This document shows positions 29,201 through 41,200 of a DNA stretch of 64,000 bases, piece by piece. The stretch lies in assembly GCA_023333565.1 (NCBI GenBank), contig JAJKFH010004053.1:4278001-4342000 (forward strand). Reading direction: 5' to 3'. A program made the translations under genes and the position numbers. Source of the DNA: Puffinus mauretanicus. Taxonomy: Eukaryota; Chordata; Aves; Procellariiformes; Procellariidae. A model generated the notes under the pieces. It was not told the DNA's origin and ran no database searches. It saw only the letters and a program-made list of their open reading frames with translations. Position 1 is the stretch's first letter; every line of letters begins with the position of its first letter.

Positions 29201-32200
29201 CACACCAATAGTTTGGAGGCTGACCAGTCTAGATAGCTCCATTTCTCTGGGGTTGTTACTTGTACTCAAAGCAGGGAAAAAGGTGTCTGAAAATAATTTA
29301 CATTGTACAACATTGCTTATTAAAGTATAAAAGACACATATAAATTGTATTTATGCTCAGTCCTGTGTGATTCAAATAAAGCAACAATTAAATCAACTAC
29401 AAAAATTCCCATTCCTATTATTACGAACTCTGCCATTTCCCTGCTTAACAGAAGGAAGTAAAATTAACCAAATAAAATTCCAGCTCAGGGCAGCTGGTTC
29501 CTTACTGCAGCAAAAGACAGAGGGCTCTCCCTCACCAGCAGGAGTAAAGGAGGGCATAGGCTATACCAAGAAGGAAGCTTATAGGTATTGAAAAAACACG
29601 GAATCGTAGAAGGGGACCTCTAGAAGTCATCTAGACTAGTGCTCCACTCAAACCAAGACTATATGCAAAGTTATATCAGGTTGCACTGAGAAATGTCCAG
29701 TTGAGTTCTGAAAATTTCTGAGGGTGGAGATTACCCAGACTCTGGGTAATCTTTTGCAGCACTTAATTGCTGTCATGGTGAAGAGATTTTTTTACTGTTC
29801 AGTAGGAATTTCCCCAGTTGCAACTTGTGACAGCTGACTTTTGTCCTTTTGCTGTGCACGTCTGAGAAGAGTTGTCTCTGTCTTCAGTGTAACCCTCTCT
29901 TAGGTATAGGAAAACTGCCATTAGACACCTCTGTTCCCCTTGAACATCACTTCTCCAAGCCAACCAAAGCCATTCCCTCAGTTTCTCCTTACATGTCATG
30001 TGCTCCAGCCCCTTAACTCTCTTAGAAGATCGGTTGGATTGAATCAACAAATGTAAATTTGGAATCGGAGACTTTACATTGTATCTGTCATTAATGAATA
30101 ATACGTTCTTGGAAAGAGAAAGAATGTCTCTCATCCTGAGTAACTTTTGTCCTACTCTGGCTAATTACTATCAGGAAAGATCAAACAAGGCTCTGATCAA
30201 CTTGATCTAATCTTGGACTTATCTCTGCTTTGAGTGGGACTGAACCACCTGACCTCCTGAGGTCCCTTGCAACCTAAATTATTCATTGGTTCAGTGATCT
30301 TGGGGTTAAATACATCCAGACTTACTTGGAAACCTGTCTTCCTTTTGTTGTCAAGTCATCTGAAGTACGATGACAAGCAGCTGACCAGAACGTAGTTCAG
30401 AGGGAAAATTATCATCAAGCCTATTTTCTTATGAAACCTGTGTATCATGATTTATGTATTACCATGCTGTGCATTTAAAAATATAATGGTATTTAAGGAA
30501 CAAAAAAAAGGAAATAGCCAGTAAAATTTATAGGGTATGTTTTCCATCTTATTGCCACAATATAATCAGATATTGTCCTAAAGGCAGTCAGAAGAGAGTA
30601 GAGTTATTTTTACTAGCATGGGTGGAAGAAATGTTCTTTGTCTTCCAATTGACATTTCTGTGCAGAACTTTATTCATGCAGTTTGGTAAGATTTGTCGTG
30701 TTGGTCCTTCCTGTCAGCTCTTTGTTCATGAAAGAACATTTCTCTTGCATTGCTTCCAGGACAGAAAAGAGAAAAATTAATCTAAATCTATGAGTCCTGG
30801 TTATATGACTGATATTAATTGTTTGTAACCTAATTTTGTGGAAGTTATGCTGGATTAAATGAGTTTAACATAAATCTAATTATAGCTTTTTTTTTTGTGG
30901 ATAAAGCACATGGATTTTAATTTACTTTTTCTGTTTGTGTCAGGAAAGTGTTAGGAACGGATGCTTGAATGAAGAAGTGATAGAATTGAAATGTTGCATT
31001 CAAACAGATAGATTCAATTTCTTTAGAGTCTGATAACAAGAATGGAAATCAACGGTGGAGATGCCACAACCACTCATGGCAACCTCTTTCAGTTTTGGCC
31101 ACCTTCATGATAGGAAGTTCCAGTCTGTGCCTGTTGCCTCTCAGCTGTGCACCTCTGAGAAGAGTCTGGCATCCCCTCTGTATCCTCTGATCAGGTAGTT
31201 GTAGGTAAGGTAAAGAGACCCAGCTGTCCATCACTTTGTTCCCTGGATCTCAATTGGCTTTCCAACTCCTAGAAATTGCTAGAAAGCTAAGCTTATCTTT
31301 TGTGGGCTTGCCAAAGTAGCCTGTTGCTTTGGAAAGAAGGATGTCCATGAGAATCAACTCCTAAGTTTCAGAACCCCTCAGCCTTCACATGTTCTTCCTT
31401 GTTAGTGGAAGTCAGTTTGAACAGAGCATCTCCCCTAACTGGTTCATGAACCTCTACATCCAGAAATTCTCTTTGATACATTCGAAATAACTTCTGGATT
31501 GCTTGCACCCAGCTGCATTGCCCTTCTGGCAGATACTGAGGTGGTTAAAGTCGTCCACGAGTACCAAAGCTTTCTCTAGCTCCCTAAAGAAGGCTTCATT
31601 TGCCTTCTTGTTCAGGTGGTCTGTAACAGAGACCTGCTACAGGATCAGCTGTGCCGGTCTGTCCTCTGATCCTTACCCGCAAGCTCTGCACAGGTTCATC
31701 ACCTGCCCCCAGCCCCAGGGAGAGGCCCAGGCATCTCTGCAGCCCCAGACCTGGACAGTGGCCGTCCTGGAGCTCTGTCTGGGGCGGGACCGCTGATGTG
31801 CCGGGGCAGTTAGCACCAGTAGTCTCCAAAGAACGTGCCCTGCAATGTGCTGAGACCATCGCTGCAGCATGTCCTGTAGCTACTGTGTCTTGATCATATG
31901 CTGGGCCCTTCTGTCAGAATTTCATGCACAAGTGCAACCATCACTGCGTCTCCGCTGGCAGAGCTGGAAGTCAGCCTGAGAACTCCAAAACTAGAGCTGG
32001 AAGCTGCAGTGCCGACTGGAAGCCGTTGCGAGCAGCCTGCCCCCAGCAGCGTCCTGGGTGCCTGAGGGCTGAGTTGAAGCACACTGAGGTCTGTCCTCTT
32101 GTGTGCCTAAAACACATGTTTAAGCTTACTAATGGAGCATCTGTTTTGTGCTGACTGATCAGGTTTTGGTTTATTTTGATGTGGCTGATCTTAGACATAG

Positions 32201-35200
32201 GGTGTTAAAAAAAGTAATAGATAGTATAAGGAAAAATTAATGCTGCAGTTGCCTGAACGATGTATACGTTATGATAAGAAAGTAGTTTTGAAGAGATAAA
32301 TATGTGATAGTGAAACAGAAATTTTTTTCCTAGATTTACTTTTTTTTTTGTTAAAATAGCTTTATTCTATGCTTTAACATAAAATTCAGCTGCTTTATGT
32401 GAGAATACAATGATTCAGAAATCTGTAGAGAACAGGTGGTTAAAGAACAGCAAATGATGAATGCTGTCTTTATTGCAGTCATATTCCATTTTTTTTCCTG
32501 TGCTGATCCTTTTTCAGTTGTATATAGAAACAGTCTAAAGGATGTTATTGTTTCGTAGTTCTTCCAAGTTCCCCTTTTTATCTCATATTCTCCTTTTGTT
32601 TTATTTTGCACAGCATAACACAGCTGGTATTAACTGTGAGAAGTGTGCAAAAGGTTACTATCGTCCTTATGGTGTTCCAGTGAGAGCTCCCGATGGCTGC
32701 ATACGTGAGTCCTTTTCTGTTAAGTATCTGCTCATGGTGGTGGCTTGAGGTATTTTTGCTATAATGAGAGCATGGGATGCACCTTTTGGGGAGGAAAAAT
32801 GAAAGAGTGGCCAAAAGATGTTGGAGAACAATTGCAGATGACTTTCTGTTTTGCTTTAGACCCTTTCTTCTCAACTTACGTGTCATATGAGCCTAAAGCT
32901 TCAGTCCATCAGCAGGACAATAGGAGGAATTAAGGCAGAACAGGCTGCTGAGGAGATAGGATCATGTAAGCCTGGGGTGCTGCTACACACCCCTCAGTGA
33001 GGTGGCACGACCTCTAAGAAGCCACTCTCATCTCCTACCCTCATGACCTTGCTTCTCTTGCTCTCTGATATATATATGAGGTATCCTTTGGCTCTTGGTC
33101 ACTAAAAAATTTTATTCTAAGCTCAAAAGGTCACGAGGATCACTACTCCTACTTTATGCAGTGCTGAACCTAACATCTAATAAATAATGCAATAGGATAA
33201 TTTAATGTAACATTTGGGACTCCCTGTGACAAGGCGGAACTGGCGTGCTGCCATAATTGCACGAAAAGCTTGGAATTAGGCAGCTTCTAGATGTGTTAAT
33301 TCTTTAAATAATCAGGCATTCACAACTGCAATCTACATTATAAGCCATTGTGTACTACTGTAAAAGGCAAATTAATTCTTTTCCAAAGAGTGCCTAATTG
33401 CTTATTTTTAGCCTGCAAACTAGACAGATGAAAATCAAAGTCTTGGTTGTGCTGATGTTCTGATCTCACAATTTAGAGTTGTGCTGCATTCTCACATTTC
33501 TGAGAGTCTTCGTAAGCCTAGGCTACAGCCTATCTCTCGTAAGTCATTTGGGTATAAAATAATTGGAAAATTGTTTAAATGATGCTTTTTAAGAAATGTA
33601 AAGGTGTTTGTAAATCCAAAGAAAATAAACATATTAGAAAAAACAATGTGACACAAATGCTGAGGGCTTCTGCTTATTGAAAATGGTAACAGAATGCTAT
33701 CTAATGCTATTGATTAATTGAAAATTAGATTTTTACTTCAAAATAAAGAGATTAAAATTAAGTGTTGGAAAATAAACATATTAGAAAAAACAATGTGACA
33801 CAAATGCTGAGGGCTTCTGCTTATTGAAAATGGTAACAGAATGCTATCTAATGCTATTGATTAATTGAAAATTAGATTTTTACTTCAAAATAAAGAGATT
33901 AAAATTAAGTGTTGGGAATTCAGCAAATTAAATGCTTTCCCCATAAACAAATCATACATAAAGCAACTGAGGAAAAAACTGAGGAAAAAAGTAACGTCAG
34001 AATTGTGTTTGCTGCATAAAAGCTTGTGACTCCATGATCATATACTAAAAATACATCAGTGGGATGTTTTGTGCTCTCAGTAGAAGCATGTTTCTGACAG
34101 CCAACAAAACAAGTGGTGTTCTGGGGCAAGATTTGAGGTCTGACTGAAACAGAGGTACCATGATGAAAATGGAAGAAGAGGGAAATCAATATGAAACAAA
34201 GGAAAAAAACTGTTAAAAAATGAAATGTTGTTTGATTTCAATGGCTGTGATAGAATAAATCCTCTCTGTACAGTGCACTCTAGATTATCACATCTCATTT
34301 ATCCTCTTGTTTGTAATCCAACATTTTTAAGTAGGTTCAGCTCAGGTAGACCTTGATCTAAACCCCACTGATCTTTGTAGCACATCATCTTTGGATCCCA
34401 TCTTAATGGAGAAAAGTTTGTTGGGATGTCTTTCCCATTCTTAATCTGGAGGATTCGCAAATAAAAAGCTCCCAAGATGTAACGTACATGTCATGAATTC
34501 TGGCAGTTCAGGTAGCGAGTGATGGTTTGTCATGATTTTTAGTGAAATAACTGTGTCTGTTTCAAATACACTTCATTGTTTCTTTTGTTTTAAAGGTATT
34601 CCTGTATATCCTTTTACTTCTCCAAATCCAAGAGATGCTATGGCTGGTGACATAATCGGCAAGTTCTTGGTGTTTTTTTTTCCCCCCATTTCACTGTTTT
34701 TCCCCCGTCGCTATTTTTCACTGTTTCGGTGGTTCCTGCTCTTTCATGGAGATTTATGTAGTAATTTTGCTACTGTTGGTATTTATCTTTCAGAGAGCCT
34801 TTGTTCTTGCCAGAAGTTCATCATATTGTCATGTTCATATTGAACAGTTTAGTAAGCTAGTTTCAGAAAGAGTTATGGATCAAAATAAGTTTGACCAGCC
34901 TCCGGCAAACATCTGCAGAAGAGGCTGACCATCTTGTTCAGTGCTCTTACGAACAGATCCATCAAGACTTTCTGACATGTACAACTTGTCAGCTGCTTTG
35001 CAGTGTAAATCTCTTTCTTAAGGATAACTGGCCTCTGCTTCTGGACTGTCCTCTTGCACCTGGCAAATTGTACCTTGCCCTTGGCAGTGAAGAACTTTGA
35101 TTTCTAAGAGAGCTACATATTTCTTATTTAGCCCACTGCAAAGCTGCCTCAAATCCATACAATGATTCCCTCAGTGGGCTTATATTTTTTAATATATATT

Positions 35201-38200
35201 ATTATACTGCAGAACGGAGACATCCTCACAGCTAGTGCTTAATCACGTACATAGTTGTAATGCACTTCAGGATTAATAACTTTAAAAAACCTCGAAACTT
35301 TTTTCATATCCTAAAATCAACATTCTTCCCCTTTATTTCTGTTAGCTTTAACGGAACTGCAGTTTATGTTGGCAAATGAAAAAGTGTTTTCTTCTGTGAA
35401 TGTAGCAGACATTTAGGTATAAGCAGACAAATCCATGTATGTATTTACAAGTCCCAATTGTTTTCTTGAAAGCATCTGCAGTTGCCATCACAGCCCACAA
35501 AGCCTCAGTCTCCTGTACCACGCATCTCCTTTGTACAGCATCCAAAATAATTGCCCTGGTAGGCCTCTGGGTATGCTCTGTCGCATATTTAAAAGACGTG
35601 TAGATGAGGCGCTTCGGGACATGGTTTAGTGGGCATGGTGGTGTTGGGTTGACGGTTGGACTCGGTGATCTTAGAGGTCTTTTCCAACCTTAATGATTCT
35701 ATGATTCTATTCTATGATTCTATATCCCCTTTTCTCACATATTTTTAAAAGGAGGAAGAAAGAAAATTCCAAAGAAAAATGAATAAATATAAACCGGAGA
35801 GAACAGATCTTGAGCTATTCACATTTTCAACGAGCAGCATCTGAGTCTGAAGGCCTAAGAAAGGCAGCTGCCTCTGCGTAGAAGCTTCTGTGCCTGTAGA
35901 AGTTGTAAATTTGTGTTGGCAGACGAAGCATGATTACAGATTATTATTTTTTTAAATGAGATTTGCGTGTAAGAGTCATACAAATAGTTTTGTCGGTTCA
36001 AGAGTAATAGTTACGAAGCACTGATCTATTTTTCTCTGCAAAAATAGGAGGAGTTGCGTGATTTCATGCATTAACTTTGTTCCTTTCTTTCTTTTCCTTT
36101 CCTGTTGTAACAGAAGGTGGCTGCAAACCAGGGTATTTTGGCCCCCAGTGTCTGCGTAAGTGCCGTAGTTTCTTTGACTCTTGGAGCCTGCTCTCCGGTG
36201 TCAATGCCAGCCTTCGGCTTCCAAGTGAAATAGGAATTTTAAGATCATAATGCCGTAAATGTTTTCTTTACAAATGTGCTCTTCAGCGTGCCAGTGTCAC
36301 GGCGCAGGAGTTCTGGGAGGCGACTGCGATGGAAATACCGGACAGTGCAGATGTCGAACTGGATTTCAGGGGTTTTCCTGTGATACCTGCGCAGTTGGGT
36401 ATTTTCATTACCCCTTCTGCCAGGGTAAGCCAAAACATTCCTTTTCAGCAAGCATATCTAAAATACAGACCCAAGTTTTATAGTGAGGGAATTTCAGTCC
36501 TTTTTGCCACAAAGATGTGTTCATAAGCAGCTCTCCCAAAACTCAAGAAGTCAAAGAAGAAGAAAAATGTAGTGAGGGGGGATTTCTATCTAAAAATGCC
36601 CCTGATTCATTGATCACTGTCTACTGTGTCATGTAGCTGTCAGGCTCCAATTTGAGGTTGGATTTAGTAACATTGATGAGATTTAGATTACCAGTGGGAA
36701 CATTTCTGTTACTTGTCATTGTTTTTTAAAAATTTTATTTGTGTTTAATTTGAGTTTGCAACCTCACTTTGATGCATCAAGCTGCCCTTTCTAACCAATA
36801 CTATAAAACTGACTGTTTTTAAACTTTATTAACCATTTCCGTACTGTCTTTTTAGGCATTTTATTAACCATTCCCACCTGAGCTTGTAAATCCAAACATA
36901 AATTGTTTCATTTTAGTCTTAAAAAGGATGGAATTACTTTCAATAGTTGGCATACCCCTCTGAGTGGGGACAGGCTAAGTGTAGTACTTCAACACTGACA
37001 TTGAACGCGGTAGTTACTGTGAGCCAGATTCTTTTGCTCTTGCCCTAATATCTCCCTCGATACTGAATTACTGCTGATGTGGGCAATCAATAAAAGCTGT
37101 TACGAATCAAAATAAATTTGATGGGAAGATTTTGGTCGCGTTGAGCGTCAGGGAGTCGTGCTTTTTAAATTTTTTTTTAAATTTATTTAAAGAAAGGTAA
37201 GAGAGCCTGTGCAGAGGCTGCCTCTGAAATGTCTTTTCTCATTTGCAGTGTGCGAATGTAACTCGGCGGGTACCCAGCCCGAAGTCTGTGATTTTCTCGG
37301 GAGGTGCCTTTGTCGCTCAGGGGTAGCTGGGCCTCAGTGTGAGGGCTGTCAGCCTGGCCACCGCTCGTTCCCTGCCTGTGAAGGTAAGGCTGCCGATCGC
37401 ATGTACAGCATCAGACAGACCCCTGAACAGGCAGAGAGAAGTGCTTTTCAGGTGCTGTTTTTGCAGTGGCTGAAGCCGTGTTCACAGCAGTAAATGAGCA
37501 AGGGACTTTTGTTCTCTACAGTGAAGTCCTCATACATTCTCATTCTCCAAGCACTAATTCCAGGCATGTTTCCGTAGTAGGGAAGAATTATATAGTGGGT
37601 TTTCTCACAGGCTTTTTTTTTGCATGGCCGGACAGTTTGATACAGCCTCAGTAAGCACAGCTGTCTTACTAATAACCAAACCATTTGAAAGCTGTTTTCA
37701 TATGAAGACCTACAGCAACAGAGCATGCTTGACTGCTAAGGGACTGGCATAGTAAAAAAAACAAGCAGAGCTGTGAAGCACTAATCTACTTTTGCAGAGG
37801 GTCTTTGTTTGGTACCTTGCAAAATGTGTGTTCTGTAAATCAGAAAATTAGAAGCTCCCATTTTGCCCTTCACAGTGATTTCTCACTCATTTTAAGATCA
37901 TATGACAGGCATGAGCCAAACTCTGTTCATGTAATTATGAAACATGAATGATCTCCATGGGGTTCTACCAGCGTACCAAGGACTAGCCTGCTTTTTATGA
38001 GAGAGGAAAATTGATGAAGTGTAACCTGGAACATCATAATGGTTTTGTGTGCATATGATGAATCCATCAAGTCCTATCTGGCCCCTAGGTTTTGTCTGCC
38101 TTTGCAGAGAGAGAGAGAGGCCTTTAATCCTTAGCGAATTTTACATTGAGAAAGAATATAGGATATTGCTGAGTTCTAGTATGTACTTTCCTGTACAGCT

Positions 38201-41200
38201 TAACAAGAGTTATATGGAACATTATGATTTACTTTCTTCTCTCATTATTTTTTGTTGTTGGCTATAGCAGTCTTCTTCCTTTGGGGCTTACGTACTTGTT
38301 TATGTCCTATGAATAGACAGCAGAATTCTTTATGCCCTTGCAAAGATACATTATGTTGTGTTACCAAACATAATGGGTGGAATAAAGAAATACCACATGA
38401 CTGTGTCTTTGTGGTCTGGAGTAGATTAACATTTTTTAATGAAAAACATAAAATCAGGGTTCTGCGTTGGTACACGCTGTTCAGTGGTTTTAAAAAAACA
38501 CTTTTTTTTTTCGTCTTAGAATTGAATCAGGTAGCAATCTAAAAGCAAATGAAACCCATATTGAGTACTTTTGAACTTTTAACACCAAAAGCTGAAAAGA
38601 GACGTAAAAGCTTAAAAGAGCATGCAAAAAAGCAAATTGTAAAAGACAGATAAAAATAGTTGAAAACACAGTCAGACTCAAAACTGCTGCAGTTCACAGC
38701 TTGTTCTATTAAAATAAGCTGCCATGGGTTTAAATTTAAACTAATGCAGCATGCTGCAAACGGTGGTGGAAAATGAGCAGCCCAGCCTGCTACTCCTCTT
38801 TGGAGTTGTCATCTTCAGAAGGGAGGTCTATAACTTTTTGCTTCTTGTGCCTAAAACTGATCTCTCTAGTCTTGCCTTGTTGAACTCAATAGAAGCTTTA
38901 TTCAATAGGGGTGATATCAAAATAAAGCCTTTAAACTATTCAATGTTATTAAAATGAGGAGAGAATGCAATATAATGTTCAACTGGGGGTAGACTCTAGT
39001 GTACGTTATGTTTTTGGAAGCTTCAGTATTTCTATTTCTCTTACGCGAACTTCCTAGCAAGCCCCGCGTCTTTCCGGGCCTCTTTGAAGTAAACACAGCA
39101 AAGTCAGATGTCCTTGGCTGCAGCAGAAAGAGGAACCGAAAGGGGGAACTAGGAGCATGAACATGGAACAGAATGACGCTGTTTGTTTTATATTTCTGAC
39201 AGTCAGCCATTTCTGTCAGTCATAAAAGCCAAGTGATTAATTGCAACGCTTCAGCTTGTACCTGGGGCAGCTGGGATTCCCAGATGGGTTCCCGTTCATG
39301 TATCTATAAAGTGTGGGCCTGTGTAACTACCAGCATCATTTCAATAAAAAATAGCGCATCTTATCTGTGATAGAGCTGTTTTAGCCTAAAATAATGGTAA
39401 CTCCAAGAGAAGCACCCATCCAGCTAGTTGTTATAGTTTGACAACGTGCCTTGTGTATTAGATGCAGATTCCTGCAATGCACTGCTTACCAGCTTCTAGA
39501 ATTAAGATGTTAGCAGTTTTTACCTTGTGCATCATTTATTTGTGCATCATGAACCTGTGCTTGTGCATCATTAGCTGCTTGACTGATAAGCTTCTTGTTA
39601 GCTATTAGACTTAGCCTAGCTTTGTGGATGCTGTTTCTCAGAGGTTATTTTTTACAGATGTTAAGTACTTCTCTCATGTGACCTTCTTTCCATTTTAAGA
39701 TGGATTTCTGTCCCTTACACGTGTTTTGCAAGGCATCAAACTAAATCTCTAAACTGTACATTATAGAATTGCAGTAAGAACCTGATTATCAATGGTTGAG
39801 GAGGCAATTACATTATACGCATCTATTTCAGGATATTTATTTTCGGTGGTAAAATTATGGTTCATCTTTATGAATGATAACTTTACATTCAAAGGGGACT
39901 TTTTTTTTTTGCAAACTCTTGTTTAAATAACTACTGGTTTAGACACGTATCTGTTAGGATAGTTATTACTTTTTTTCTCTGTGTAGAATGTAACTGTGAT
40001 GCTGTTGGCTCAGTGGAGAATACATGTGGTCCTAGAGGTCAGTGTCTGTGCCATAGTAACTACGCTGGACTTAGATGTGACCAGTGCGCTCCGGGTTATT
40101 ACAGCTATCCCACCTGCTTGCGTGAGTAGAAACCTTTCTTCCTTTTACTGGAGCTACCTGTGTAACTATGATTGTTTTGTTCCATCCAAAGCTGGCAACA
40201 AAACCACTGAAGATCCAGCCAGCGGCCAGGCTTCCTGGGAGGCACGTGCTGTGGTAGTCCTCCCTGGCACATCATCGCTGTTCCTGTGCTAGTTGGATTA
40301 ATGTGAGCCTGGCAGTGTTAGCCTTGGCACAGTTGTATCTCTCTTTTAAAACATGAAATCTAAAGCTTAGGCTGGGCAATGGGCATGTACCTCTATGAGT
40401 TCTGGCTCACTCAACTTGTAGAACATAAGCTGTGTTTCAACTGGTTTGGGCTTCTAATGTCTGATACACTGTTTTGTAAACTTTTAAGTTTATTAATATG
40501 TGCTCTTGACATATGCCAATATTGCACCATGAATCCTAGTCTAGAAGAACTTGACCCTGCAAATCATCCATCATATCAACAATTTTTCCTGCCCACGTGG
40601 ATCAGTTGATCAGACCCAGAATGTTTGTATAGGTTTTTCACATCAAGCAGAGGGAAACCTGCAGGCTCTGTCATTAAAATCAGCAAGCTACTTCATCATC
40701 ATGAACAGGACTGCTCTTTCATAGAAATCAAAAGATTATTAGTGCTAAAGAAGCAATGTATCCTTGGAATTCTGCTATTACTAATTACCACAACCACAGC
40801 AAAAAATAATCTGACAGGTTTGTTCTCTCTCTTTAGGAGACTGGCTACTACTTTACTAAAATAATTGTCATTAACCATTTCACCCTTAGACTCTATCTGA
40901 GCAAAGATTAGTCCCCTGGGCTGTAGCAGCATTGTTCTTGTTTGTGGCATTATTCTTATTTAGCCTACGTGTACAAATCATTGCAAAACTGAGACCTTAC
41001 GTAGGAGTCTGAAACAGTAACACTGTTGCATGGCGTATTTCAAAGCTTGCTTCTGGCCTCCTCTGCCTTCAGATCTAAAGGTGTGATGGGCATACAATTT
41101 TGTATTCTATATTTCACCATCATATTTTTAAGTGCAGGTCTAATTACAGAATTTGCCCTGTGCTTTCTGTAGCCATGAGAAGATCAAGAAAGCAGAAAGG

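Larger units (their letters stand above)
29131..32613 (+). other. LAMA3: Intron 8, CR1-rich
   Basis: It contains at least four CR1 pieces in both orientations between 29588 and 31740. The segment 31740-32200 is GC-richer, with overlapping short frames and no recognised product. The rest is AT-rich, with T-runs near 30888 and 32340. Confidence 0.75.

Noticed and set aside
33621..33914. 147-bp unit as nucleosome-length satellite
   Set aside because: Only two copies exist, so the match to nucleosome length is likely a coincidence.
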